A stretch of DNA of 64,000 nt from Chloroflexi bacterium CSP1-4 (lineage in GTDB: Bacteria > Chloroflexota > Limnocylindria > Limnocylindrales > CSP1-4): NCBI GenBank assembly GCA_001443375.1, contig LDXM01000013.1:1-64000 (forward strand), read 5' to 3'. How positions within the stretch are numbered: the stretch's first letter is position 1; every line of letters begins with the position of its first letter. Below, piece by piece: positions 1 to 8,063 of this stretch. Made by a program: the position numbers and the translations under genes. The notes under the pieces are model-generated. The model searched no databases and had not been told where the DNA came from. It worked only from the letters and a program-made list of their open reading frames with translations.

Positions 1-263
1 TCGCCCGCCGTCATGGGCTGCGACGGATCGTGGCTTTCGGGTCGGTGACGCGGACCGACTTCCGCCCCGATTCCGATCTCGATCTCTTGGTCGAGCCGGC
101 ACCCGGGCGCCATCTCGGGTTGCGCCAGCGCGTCGAGTTCCTGGCAGAGGCCGAACAGCTCTTCGAGCGCGATGTCGATCTCGTGGCGCATGGCGAGGCC
201 CGTCCGTCGGTCGCGGACCGCATCGAGCAGGAGGGGGTGGTGCTCTATGGACCCGCGGCATAG
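1..263 (+). CDS. MNT-type nucleotidyltransferase, antitoxin-like (5' end cut by window edge)
   Basis: The reading frame is already open at the window edge (from base 3) and reads ARRHGLRRIVAFGSV before the nucleotidyltransferase motif, so the N-terminus lies outside. A GSVTRTDFRPDSDLDLLVE stretch gives the GS...DSD.D signature of minimal nucleotidyltransferases, in which the two aspartates bind metal. In MNT/HepT pairs this protein is the antitoxin: it AMPylates, or otherwise neutralises, the HepT RNase. The stop codon overlaps the downstream HepT start by 17 nt, the usual arrangement for this pair. The family call is secure from the motif and neighbour. Antitoxin activity is inferred, and its partner looks broken, so the gene may now be an orphan. 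Confidence 0.85.
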   Translation, partial: ARRHGLRRIVAFGSVTRTDFRPDSDLDLLVEPAPGRHLGLRQRVEFLAEAEQLFERDVDLVAHGEARPSVADRIEQEGVVLYGPAA

Positions 264-502
264 GGAGGCATACGAAGCGATCCTCGAGAACGTCGCGAAG
301 ATCGAGGCCTACGTGGCCAAGGCCGGTCCGGACTGGCCCGAGGACGACATGGCGGTCGATGCCATAGCCAAGCGCCTCGAAGACACCGGTGAGCGGGCCA
401 AGCAGATCCCGGCCGAGATCCTGGAAACCATGCCGGCGGTGGACTGGAAGGGAGACAGTACGCACCGCGCTCGATGAGGCGGACGAGCCGACCGCCCCGT
501 AG
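247..502 (+). pseudogene. HepT-like RNase toxin, internally deleted remnant
   Basis: ATG at 247 opens a 76-residue frame (stop 475-477) whose first 68 residues look like HepT: REAYEAILENVAKIEAYV, then MAVDAIAKRLEDTGERAKQI and MPAVDWKG. Family members run to about 110-120 residues and carry the catalytic R-x(4-6)-H motif just after the DWKG-like segment. Here that segment is absent and the frame ends in DSTHRAR. In another frame, bases 458-502 read VRTALDEADEPTAP and stop, which resembles a HepT C-terminal tail. The simplest reading is a deletion that removed the catalytic loop and shifted the frame. The toxin should be inactive. Confidence 0.7.
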
Positions 503-584
503 GCGTTCCTTGCCGACGCTCCCCAGGGGCGCAGCTCCCCGGCCCTGCGCGGCTCCCCCGACCCGGCCCGGCGCGTTGTTCATG

Positions 585-770
585 GAACACCAAAACGGCA
601 CCGACCGAGGCCGGCGAGCCCTCGCGAAGCCTTCGAACCCTCCGATCCACCCGATCCGGGCCTGACGCGGCGAGCGCCTGAGCGTGGCCGGCCACCGTTC
701 TCGACCCCGGCGCGCCCGAGCCGCCTCCGAGGGGCCCCTCCCCGGTGCCCCGAAGCACCGTTTGGTGTTC
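585..770. repeat. imperfect inverted repeat in a gene-free stretch
   Basis: The 345 bases from 503 to 847 contain no convincing gene. Two arms face each other: GAACACCAAAACGG at 585-598 and CCGTTTGGTGTTC at 758-770, complementary except for one extra A. A GGGGCCCC palindrome sits at about 731-738. The stretch lies between convergent genes (the HepT remnant on plus, fabH on minus), so it may form a large stem or be the scar of a small element. No terminator with a T-tract was recognised. Confidence 0.4.
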
Positions 771-847
771 AAGGCGCAACGCCCCCGGCCGGGCGCAGGA
801 GGATCGGCACGGGCCAGGGACCGGGCGGCCGCGTCCGACCGCGGCGG

Positions 848-2020
848 TCAGGGAACGCGGGCGTGCTCGGGCTCGCCGGGCACGACGTCGTCGAGGGGCA
901 CGGGCGGACCCGACTCCAGGACGGCCATGAGTCGCGGCGGCATGGGGTCCACCGAGTCCCAGTCGAGCGGGGCGCGCACGCTGGCCACCGGCTCGACCGA
1001 TGCGGCCCGACGGCCGTTCAGCGGATCGGCGGTCCACTCGAGGGCCACCGCGCCGGAGGTGAAGCCGGCCCCGAAGGCGACGAAGACGATGCGGTCACCG
1101 ACCTTGATGCGCCCCGAGTCGACCGCCTCCGCCAGGGCGATCCCGACCGACGCCGCCGAGGTGTTCCCGTAGCGGTCGACGTTGACGAACATCTTGTCCA
1201 TCGACATGCCCAGGCCCTTCGCCACCGACTCGATGATGCGGATGTTGGCCTGGTGGGGGATCACGAGGTCGATCTGGTCGAGCGTCCAGCCGGCCCGCTC
1301 GATGGCCTTCAGCGCCGAGGTCGCCAGCGTCTTCGTGGCGAAGCGGTAGGTCTCGCGGCCCTCCATGCGGATGAAGTGCTCGCCGCGGCGGACCGTCTCG
1401 CCCGAGACCGGGCTGCGCGACCCGCCCGAGGGCAGCCAGATCATGTAGGCGCCGTCGGGGTCGGTCGTGAGTTCCAGGCCGCCCATCCCGCCGCCCGGCT
1501 CGTCGGAGGCGGAGACGACGACCGCCCCGGCCCCGTCGCCGAAGAGGATGCAGGTGTTACGGTCGCTGAAGTCGAGGAAGCGGGTCAGCAGCTCCGCGCC
1601 GCAGACGAGGACGTTGCGGTACATGCCGCTGCGCACGAACGAGTCGGCCGTGGCGTAGGCGTAGACGAAGCCGGAGCAGGCGGCCATCACGTCCATGGCC
1701 GCCGCGGTCCGGTTGCCGATGGCCTCCTTGACCAGCGCCGCGGTGGACGGCATCCAGTAGTCCGGCGTGAGCGTGGCCACGAGGATCAGGTCGATGTCGT
1801 CGGGCGCGAGGCCCGCGACGGCGATGGCCCGCTTGCCGGCCACGGCGGCCAGGGTGGCCGTGGACTCGTGCGGCGCCGCCACGCGGCGCTCGCGGATGCC
1901 GGTGCGCGAGCGGATCCACTCGTCGGACGTGTCCACGAGCTTCTCCAGGTCCGCGTTGGTCAGCACGCGCTCCGGTGCGTACATCCCCCAGCCGGTGATC
2001 CGGACGCTGGCCGGTGCCAT
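848..2020 (-). CDS. fabH: 3-oxoacyl-ACP synthase III (KAS III)
   Basis: FabH condenses acetyl-CoA (or another primer) with malonyl-ACP to start fatty-acid synthesis in the cytoplasm. The Cys-His-Asn triad is visible: ACSGF with Cys at about 115, PHQAN with His at about 256, and YGNTSAAS with Asn at about 286. The ATG at 2020 is preceded by GGGAGG at 9 nt, so it is preferred over the in-frame GTG at 2044 that overlaps the accB stop as GTGA. The protein is about 390 residues; the normal family end is near ALEWTAD (about 332), leaving a proline-rich tail of about 58 residues with no recognised function. It is the last gene of the acc/fab operon. Confidence 0.93.
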   Translation of the reverse strand: MAPASVRITGWGMYAPERVLTNADLEKLVDTSDEWIRSRTGIRERRVAAPHESTATLAAVAGKRAIAVAGLAPDDIDLILVATLTPDYWMPSTAALVKEAIGNRTAAAMDVMAACSGFVYAYATADSFVRSGMYRNVLVCGAELLTRFLDFSDRNTCILFGDGAGAVVVSASDEPGGGMGGLELTTDPDGAYMIWLPSGGSRSPVSGETVRRGEHFIRMEGRETYRFATKTLATSALKAIERAGWTLDQIDLVIPHQANIRIIESVAKGLGMSMDKMFVNVDRYGNTSAASVGIALAEAVDSGRIKVGDRIVFVAFGAGFTSGAVALEWTADPLNGRRAASVEPVASVRAPLDWDSVDPMPPRLMAVLESGPPVPLDDVVPGEPEHARVP

Positions 2021-2040
2021 CCCCGCTCGCCTCCCGTCGC

Positions 2041-2547
2041 TCACGTCGGGTCCACCTCGATGAGGGCCTGCTTCGCCTTCACCAGCGTCCCGTTCTCGGC
2101 CGCGATGCGCACCACGCGCCCGGCCACGTCGCTCTTGATCTCGTTGAAGAGCTTCATCGCCTCGATGAGCCCGATGACCTGTCCCACCACGACGTGCGTC
2201 CCGAGGCGCACGTAGGGCGCGGCGTCCTGCGTCGGCGCGGAGTAGTAGATGCCCGTCAGCGGCGCCACGACCGCCCGGTGGCCGCTCTCCGGCTCGGGCG
2301 CGTGCACGCCGGCCGGGACAGACGGGGTGGCTGCGACGGGCGCGGTCGGGGCGGGGTTCGGGCCCGGCATGGGCGCCAGGGCCGCCGCCGAGCGCAGCAC
2401 GAGCGTCGTCTCGCCGGCCTCGACCTCCAGTTCGGAGAGCCCGGAGCGGGCGAGGATGCCCTCGAGGCGGTCGATGAGCGCGAGCAGCTCGGCGGCCTCG
2501 CCGGCCTCGTCGGCCTCGACCTCGCGGACGTCCGGTTCCTCGGGCAC
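2041..2547 (-). CDS. accB: Biotin carboxyl carrier protein of acetyl-CoA carboxylase
   Basis: This 168-residue protein carries biotin, ferrying CO2 from AccC to the AccA/AccD carboxyltransferase. It has the N-terminal helical segment (about 20-52), an Ala/Pro linker (about 54-90) and a C-terminal biotinyl domain with EAMKLFNEI, where Lys132 is the biotin acceptor. It is the only canonical BCCP in the window; a second BCCP-like gene at 6435-7058 lacks this lysine. It starts 3 nt after fabF and its stop overlaps a possible fabH start. BirA at 10120-10983 would be the biotinylating enzyme. Confidence 0.95.
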   Translation of the reverse strand: MPEEPDVREVEADEAGEAAELLALIDRLEGILARSGLSELEVEAGETTLVLRSAAALAPMPGPNPAPTAPVAATPSVPAGVHAPEPESGHRAVVAPLTGIYYSAPTQDAAPYVRLGTHVVVGQVIGLIEAMKLFNEIKSDVAGRVVRIAAENGTLVKAKQALIEVDPT

Positions 2548-2550
2548 GCC

Positions 2551-3822
2551 TCAGGCCTCCCAGCGCCGGAGGACCACGGCGGTGTTCTGGCCGCCGAAGC
2601 CGAAGGCGTTGACGAGCGCCACACGGACATCCCGCCGGCGCGCCGTGAGCGGCGTGCAGTCGAGGTCGCCCACCGCCTCGTCCGGGTCCCGGAGGTTGAG
2701 CGTGGGCGGCACCCGACCGTCGTGCATGGCGCTGATGGCAGCCACCGCGCCGATGGCCCCCGCCGCGCCGAGCGTGTGTCCGATCGCGCTCTTGGTGGCC
2801 GTGACGCTGACCTTCGCGGCATGATCGCCGAGCAGGGCGCGGAAGCAGGCCAGCTCGGCCGGGTCGCCCTCGGGCGTGCTGGTCGCGTGGGCGTTGATGT
2901 GATCCACCTCGGTAGGATCGAGGCGCGCCTTCTCCAGCGCCCGGCGCGCCGCCCGCAGCGCCCCCACGCCGCCCGGAGCGGGCAGGGTGATGTGCGAGGC
3001 ATCCGCGCTGGCCCCGTAGCCGCAGACCTCGGCGAGGATCCGCGCCCCGCGCCGCTCGGCGTGCGCCAGTTCCTCGAGGATGAGCGTGGCCGCCCCCTCG
3101 GCGATGACGAAGCCGTCGCGCTCGCGGTCGAAGGGTCGGCTGGCGCCGGCCGGGTCGTCGTTGCGCGTGGACAGGGCGCGCATCGCCGCGAAGGCGCCCA
3201 CCAGGCCCTCCACGACCGGGGCCTCGCTGCCGCCCGCGAACATCACCTCCGCGTCACCGCGCAGGATCGTCTCGGTGGCCTCCCCGATGGCGTGCCCGCT
3301 GCTGGCGCAGGCGCTCACGGTGGCGAAGTTGGGGCCCAGGGCGCCGAAGGAGATGGCCACCTGGCCCGCCGCGAGGTTGGCGATGGCCATGGGGATGAAG
3401 AACGGGCTGAGGCGATCGGGCCCGCGCGTGACATGGATCGCGACCTGCTCGAAGAGCGTCGCCGAGCCGCCCAGGCCGGAGGCGATGATGGCGCCCGTGT
3501 GCTCGGCGTGCTCGCCTTCGAGGCGCTCAGGCAGGCCCGCGTCATCCATCGCCCCACGGGTGGCGACGAGCGCGAGCTGCGTGAAGCGGTCGGTGCGCCG
3601 CTGCTCCTTGCGATCGAGCACGCGGCTCGAGTCGAAGTCGCGCACCTCGCCGGCCATGCGGCTCGTCAGCCGCCCGGGATCGAAGGACTCGATGGTCCGG
3701 ATGCCCGACCCCCCGGCGACCAGGTTCGCCCAGAAGGTGGGCACGTCGTTGCCCAGCGGTGTGACCGCGCCCATGCCCGTGACCACGACACGGCGCCGGC
3801 CGGCCGGCGTCGGTCCGCTCAC
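2551..3822 (-). CDS. fabF: 3-oxoacyl-ACP synthase II
   Basis: FabF elongates acyl-ACP with malonyl-ACP. The 423-residue sequence has the KAS II Cys-His-His triad: SACASSG (nucleophile Cys), NAHATSTPEGD and SAIGHTLGAAG, plus the glycine-rich NAFGFGGQN near the end. The length is normal for the family. The GTG start at 3822 overlaps the stop of the metallophosphoesterase gene as GTGA, suggesting coupled translation. It lies in the acc/fab operon between that gene and accB. Confidence 0.94.
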   Translation of the reverse strand: MSGPTPAGRRRVVVTGMGAVTPLGNDVPTFWANLVAGGSGIRTIESFDPGRLTSRMAGEVRDFDSSRVLDRKEQRRTDRFTQLALVATRGAMDDAGLPERLEGEHAEHTGAIIASGLGGSATLFEQVAIHVTRGPDRLSPFFIPMAIANLAAGQVAISFGALGPNFATVSACASSGHAIGEATETILRGDAEVMFAGGSEAPVVEGLVGAFAAMRALSTRNDDPAGASRPFDRERDGFVIAEGAATLILEELAHAERRGARILAEVCGYGASADASHITLPAPGGVGALRAARRALEKARLDPTEVDHINAHATSTPEGDPAELACFRALLGDHAAKVSVTATKSAIGHTLGAAGAIGAVAAISAMHDGRVPPTLNLRDPDEAVGDLDCTPLTARRRDVRVALVNAFGFGGQNTAVVLRRWEA

Positions 3823-4562
3823 CGCACCAGCCGCCCCGTGCGGATGGTCGCCGCCCGGTAGACGTCGCCGGGCAGGCCGCGTGCGCCCACCTCTTCGGCG
3901 GTCGGCAGCGGGTCGTAGGCGGCGCGCCGGAGCTCCGCGCCCACCTCGTCACCGTCCACCGTGATGAGCGCCCAGGCGGCGCCCGCGTCGCCGTCGAAGG
4001 CGAAGCCGCAGGAGCCCGGATTGCAGATGAGCCGGCGGCCGAAGTCGCGTACCTCGGCCACGTGCGTGTGGCCGCAGGCGATGACCCGCGCGTCGGTGCG
4101 CGTGATGCGCTGGATGGTGACGGACGGGTCGAGGTCGGTCGACAGCCCCTCGGTCTGGCTGCCCGGCGAGCCGTGGCAGACGAGGACGAGCAGCCCTTCG
4201 GCGCGGATGCGTCGCTCGGCCGGCAGGCGGCGCAGCCAGTCGAGGTCCGCGTCGCTGAGCTGGTCGTGGGTCCACTCCGCCACCGCCTGCTGGGCGGCCG
4301 GCACCTCCTCGAGCCAGGGGAAGGCCGCCGAGAAGTCGAAGTCGGCCACGGCGATGTCCGTGTTGCCCTGCACGACGTAGGCGCCGGCGGCCTCGAGCGT
4401 GCGCACGCGAGCGAGCACCTCGCTCGGCCGTGGCCCGTTCATGACCAGGTCGCCGGTGATCGCGATCAGGTCGGGCTTGGCCTTCTCGATCGCCGCCAGG
4501 GCAGCATCGAGAGCCGCCACGTTGCCGTGGATGTCGCCCAGGACGGCGATGCGCGTCGCCAT
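3819..4562 (-). CDS. Calcineurin-like metallophosphoesterase (YfcE/MJ0936 type)
   Basis: This 247-residue phosphoesterase shows the usual metal-binding blocks: GDIHGN near the N-terminus, GDLVMNGP, GNTD, and a late GHTHVAEV followed by NPGSCG. Such proteins hydrolyse phosphodiesters or phosphomonoesters with two metal ions; the substrate cannot be read from the sequence. It is embedded between fabZ and fabF with a 1-nt overlap (TGATG) upstream and a 4-nt overlap downstream. It is therefore co-expressed with fatty-acid genes, although no role in that pathway is established. Confidence 0.85.
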   Translation of the reverse strand: MATRIAVLGDIHGNVAALDAALAAIEKAKPDLIAITGDLVMNGPRPSEVLARVRTLEAAGAYVVQGNTDIAVADFDFSAAFPWLEEVPAAQQAVAEWTHDQLSDADLDWLRRLPAERRIRAEGLLVLVCHGSPGSQTEGLSTDLDPSVTIQRITRTDARVIACGHTHVAEVRDFGRRLICNPGSCGFAFDGDAGAAWALITVDGDEVGAELRRAAYDPLPTAEEVGARGLPGDVYRAATIRTGRLVR

Positions 4563-5035
4563 CAGCGGAGCACTCCGTCGGACGGGATGATGAAGCTGAT
4601 CGTCGCCTCGCAGGCGACCTCACCGTCCACGCTGGCCACGCCGCGGCCGCGCCCGAAGCGGCGGCCCAGCTTCTCCATGGTCACCTCGAGGCGCAGCGTG
4701 TCACCCGGCTGGACGACCCGCTTGAAGCGGCAGTCCTCGATGCCGGCGAAGAGGCCGATGCGCCCGGCGAAGCCCTCCTGCCTGGCCACGTAGACGCCCA
4801 TCGTCTGGGCCAGCGCCTCCACCTGGAGCACGCCGGGCATGATCGGCAGCCCCGGGAAGTGGCCCTGGAAGAACCACTCCGTGGCCGTGACGGCCTTGAG
4901 GCCGACGATGCGCTGGTGCTCCGGATCGTATTCGACGATGCGGTCGACCAGCAGGAACGGCCAGCGATGCGGGATGAGCCCCTCGATCTCGCGCGTGGTG
5001 TGGACGGCGCCGGGCGCGGCCAGCGGGTCTGTCAT
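4562..5035 (-). CDS. fabZ: 3-hydroxyacyl-ACP dehydratase FabZ
   Basis: FabZ dehydrates 3-hydroxyacyl-ACP to trans-2-enoyl-ACP. At 157 residues the length is typical for this hotdog-fold enzyme. The signature GHFPGLPIMPGVLQVEALAQ holds the catalytic His and Glu, and the N-terminus has the usual IPHRWPFLLVDR block. The ATG at 5035 is preceded by a GAGGG-like ribosome site in the 26-nt gap after accC. It overlaps the next gene by 1 nt. Confidence 0.94.
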   Translation of the reverse strand: MTDPLAAPGAVHTTREIEGLIPHRWPFLLVDRIVEYDPEHQRIVGLKAVTATEWFFQGHFPGLPIMPGVLQVEALAQTMGVYVARQEGFAGRIGLFAGIEDCRFKRVVQPGDTLRLEVTMEKLGRRFGRGRGVASVDGEVACEATISFIIPSDGVLR

Positions 5036-5061
5036 CTAGCCCTCACAGGGATGGTCCATGC

Positions 5062-6432
5062 CTAGCTCCGCGCCGAGCCGGCCACGAACGCGGCGCTGCC
5101 GACACGGTCCAGCAGGTTGGTCGTGAACGAGCCCTCCACGAAGGCGGGGTTGTCGAGGATGGCCCTGTGGAAGGCGATGTTGGTGATGAGCCCCTCGACC
5201 ACGAGCTCGCCGAGCGCGACCTTCGAGCGGGCGATGGCGGCCGGCCGGTCCGGGCCCCAGACGATGAGCTTGCCCAGCAGCGAGTCGTAGTACGGCGGCA
5301 TCTCGTAGCCGGCGTACAGGTGGCTGTCCATGCGCACGCCCGGCCCACCGGGCGGCACGAAGGCCGAGACCGTGCCCGCCTGCGGCCGGAAGTCGTGCGC
5401 CACGTCCTCGGCATTGATGCGGAACTCGATGGCGTGGCCGCGCAGCTGGACGTCCGCCTGGGAGTAGCCCAGCGGCTCGCCCGCGGCGATGCGGATCTGC
5501 TCGGCCACCATGTCGATGCCCGAGACCATCTCGGTCACGGGGTGCTCGACCTGGATGCGGCAGTTGATCTCGATGAAGTAGGAGCGGCCATCGCGGTCGA
5601 CGAGGAACTCGAGCGTGCCCACGTTCTCGTAGCCGGCCGCGACGACGGCGGCGATGGCGCCCTCGTTGAGTACCCGGCGGGCGGGCTCGTCGAGCGCGGG
5701 CGTCGGCGACTCCTCTACGACCTTCTGGTGGCGGCGTTGCACGGAGCAGTCGCGCTCCCCGACGTGCACGCCGTTGCCGTAGCGATCCACGATCACCTGG
5801 ACCTCGACGTGGCGGTTCTCCTCCAGCCACTTCTCGAGGTAGAGCGAGTCGTCCCCGAACGCACCGCGGGCCTCGGAGCGGCAGATCGGCAGCCCCTGCT
5901 GCAGCTCCCTCGGGGTGCGCACCATGCGCATGCCCCGCCCGCCGCCACCGGCCGAGGGCTTGATGAGCACCGGGAAGCCGATCCGCTCCGCCTCGGCCAG
6001 GGCGTGCTCGTCGTCGCGCAGCATGCCCTCGGAGCCGGGGACGATGGGCAGCCCGTGGCGTTCCAGGAGCTGTCGCGTCCCGGCTTTCGACGCGAAGCGC
6101 TCGAGGACGTCGGGCGGCGGCCCGATGAAGGCGAGCCCGTGGGCGCGCGTCATCTCGGCGAAGGCGTCGTCCTCGGAGAGGAAGCCGTAGCCGGGATGGA
6201 CCGCGTCGCAGCCGGTGACGATGGCGGCCGAGAGGATGGCCGGCGCCGAGAGATAGCTTCGCTTCGCCTCGGCGGGGCCGATGCAGATGGCCTCGTCGGC
6301 CAGCCGCACGGCGCGCGTCTCCCGGTCGGCCTCACTGTAGGCCACCACGGCGCCGACTCCCAGGCTCCGGCAGGCGCGCAGGATGCGCAGAGCGATCTCC
6401 CCGCGGTTGGCGATGAGGATCCGCTCGAACAC
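5062..6432 (-). CDS. accC: Acetyl-CoA carboxylase biotin carboxylase subunit
   Basis: AccC uses ATP and bicarbonate to carboxylate the biotin on AccB. The 456-residue chain has the full family layout: N-terminal FERILIANRGEIALRI, an ATP-grasp glycine loop GGGGRGM (162-168), and the active-site strand EINCRIQVEHPVTE (288-301), where the usual form is EMNTRLQVEHP. It lies 2 nt after the BCCP-like gene and 26 nt before fabZ. Nothing suggests fusion or truncation. Confidence 0.95.
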   Translation of the reverse strand: MFERILIANRGEIALRILRACRSLGVGAVVAYSEADRETRAVRLADEAICIGPAEAKRSYLSAPAILSAAIVTGCDAVHPGYGFLSEDDAFAEMTRAHGLAFIGPPPDVLERFASKAGTRQLLERHGLPIVPGSEGMLRDDEHALAEAERIGFPVLIKPSAGGGGRGMRMVRTPRELQQGLPICRSEARGAFGDDSLYLEKWLEENRHVEVQVIVDRYGNGVHVGERDCSVQRRHQKVVEESPTPALDEPARRVLNEGAIAAVVAAGYENVGTLEFLVDRDGRSYFIEINCRIQVEHPVTEMVSGIDMVAEQIRIAAGEPLGYSQADVQLRGHAIEFRINAEDVAHDFRPQAGTVSAFVPPGGPGVRMDSHLYAGYEMPPYYDSLLGKLIVWGPDRPAAIARSKVALGELVVEGLITNIAFHRAILDNPAFVEGSFTTNLLDRVGSAAFVAGSARS

Positions 6433-6434
6433 GC

Positions 6435-7058
6435 TCAGCCCTCCCGCGCGGGCTCGGCGCGTGGCGCCGGATCGAGTCGCACCAGCTCCTGGCCGTACTC
6501 GACGGCCTCGCCCTGCTCGGCCATGACGCGCGCGACGATGCCGTCGGCGGGCGCCACGACCTCCTGCCTCACGCCGAGCACGTCCACGTGGCCCAGGACG
6601 TCGCCGCCGCGCACGGTCATGCCCGCGGCGATCCCCTCGCGGGCCGTGAAGTAGCCGACACCCGGCGAGATGGAGGCGAGGCGCGCGGGCTCGGCACGGC
6701 CCGACGCCTGCGGCTCCACCGGGCGTCCGGGCCCGACGGCCGCCAGCGGCGCGGCCTGGCCGTTGCCGGACGCGCTGCCGGTGTGGCCGGCGCTGACGTG
6801 GCCGGCGCGCCCCGGGCGCTTCCCCTCGCCGCCCTTGCCCGCGCTCGCCGGAGCGAGCCCGCCGCCCGCCGTCACGCCGGCGTCGAGGGGACGGCGCAGC
6901 CGGATGCGCCAGGCGCCGCGCTTCACCTCCAGCTCGCCCAGGTCGCTGGTGCCGAAGCGCGCGATGAGCGACGGCAGGACCTCGTCGGCGAGTCGGTCGA
7001 TCGCCTCGCGGTCGCGCCGGGCCGTGCGCTCGCGGTCCGGGCGGTCGTCGTCGCTCAC
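6435..7058 (-). CDS. BCCP-like protein lacking the biotin-acceptor lysine
   Basis: This 207-residue protein copies the BCCP layout. Its N-terminal segment (about 17-56) contains SDLGELEVKRG, followed by a long Gly/Ala/Pro linker (about 58-128) and a C-terminal barrel (about 129-196) with the expected spacing. Where AccB reads IGLIEAMK, this protein reads LGHVDVLG (155-162), so the acceptor Lys is replaced by Gly and the EAMK motif is gone. It cannot carry biotin at the normal position. It lies between accA and accC, 0 and 2 nt away, so it is co-expressed with active ACC. Plant BADC proteins are similarly non-biotinylated BCCP relatives that occupy ACC and dampen its activity. A comparable regulatory or structural role is a reasonable inference but unproven. 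Confidence 0.75.
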   Translation of the reverse strand: MSDDDRPDRERTARRDREAIDRLADEVLPSLIARFGTSDLGELEVKRGAWRIRLRRPLDAGVTAGGGLAPASAGKGGEGKRPGRAGHVSAGHTGSASGNGQAAPLAAVGPGRPVEPQASGRAEPARLASISPGVGYFTAREGIAAGMTVRGGDVLGHVDVLGVRQEVVAPADGIVARVMAEQGEAVEYGQELVRLDPAPRAEPAREG

Positions 7059-8063
7059 CTAGATCTCCTCCCGCAGCGGGGGCTCATCGGTCTCGTCCGC
7101 GGCCTGCGGCCGAAGCGGCGCCGGCTCGGGTCCGCCCAGGGTGATCCGGCCGATCTCGAAGAGCGTGCGGAGGCGCTCGGCGATCCCCGGCCGCTCGGGG
7201 CGCGGCGCGCCCGTCGGCTGAGCGGTGGCGAAGGCGCCCATCGCCCGGTAGCGAGCGTAGCGGGCGTCGAGCAGCTCGTCGATCTCGAAGCCGGCGAGCC
7301 GATCGAGCTGGGCGACGATGGCCGGCTTGAGGCGCCGCGCCGTCTCGGCCGGGTCGTCCTGGGCACCCGCGCCGGGCTCGGGCACGACCTCGTCGACGAT
7401 GCCCAGCGCCACCTGCTCGCCGGCCGTCAGGCGCATCGCCACGGCGGCTTCCTGCGCCGCATCCGCGGTCCGCCACAGGATGCTCGCGCAACCCTCCGGG
7501 CTGATGACCGAGTAGATGGCGTTCTCGAGCGCGATGACGACATCGCCGGCGGCCAGCGCGAGCGCCCCGCCCGAGCCGCCTTCACCGGTGATGACGACGA
7601 CGACCGGCACGCGCAGGCGGGTGAGCATGGCGATCGAGCGGGCGATCGATTCCGCCACGCCGCGCTCCTCCGAGGCCGGGCCGGGGAAGGCGCCCGGCGT
7701 GTCGACGAAGGTGACGACCGGGATCCCCAGCCGCTCGGCCAGGGCGAACAGGCGCATCCCCTTGCGGTAGCCCTCGGGGTGCGGCATGCCGAAGTTGCGG
7801 CGGATGTTCTCCTCGGTCTCGGCGCCCTTCTGCTGGCCCACGAAGACGATGGGGCGGCCGTCGAGGCGGGCGAAGCCGGCCACGATGGCGGGATCGTCCC
7901 GGAAGAGGCGGTCGCCGTGCAGCTCGACGACGTCCGTGGCCATCAGGCGGAGCAGCTCGAGCGTGTGCGGCCGCTTGACGTCGCGCGCGTGCCTGACGCG
8001 CTCCCAGGCGTGCGCCCGGGCGTCCAGCGTGGCCGCGCCGGGCGCGGTGGGCGCGTCAGCCAC
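7059..8063 (-). CDS. accA: Acetyl-CoA carboxylase carboxyltransferase subunit alpha
   Basis: AccA forms the carboxyltransferase with AccD, moving the carboxyl group from biotin to acetyl-CoA. The roughly 334-residue chain has the crotonase-like core: HGDRLFRDD, GQQKGAETEENIRRNFG, FVDTPGAFPG, and the oxyanion-type glycine stretch GEGGSGGALAL, then SVISPEGCASILW. The GTG at 8063 overlaps the accD stop by 8 nt; another in-frame GTG at 8075 is possible. The C-terminal 40 residues are variable. The fit to the family is strong. Confidence 0.93.
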   Translation of the reverse strand: MADAPTAPGAATLDARAHAWERVRHARDVKRPHTLELLRLMATDVVELHGDRLFRDDPAIVAGFARLDGRPIVFVGQQKGAETEENIRRNFGMPHPEGYRKGMRLFALAERLGIPVVTFVDTPGAFPGPASEERGVAESIARSIAMLTRLRVPVVVVITGEGGSGGALALAAGDVVIALENAIYSVISPEGCASILWRTADAAQEAAVAMRLTAGEQVALGIVDEVVPEPGAGAQDDPAETARRLKPAIVAQLDRLAGFEIDELLDARYARYRAMGAFATAQPTGAPRPERPGIAERLRTLFEIGRITLGGPEPAPLRPQAADETDEPPLREEI

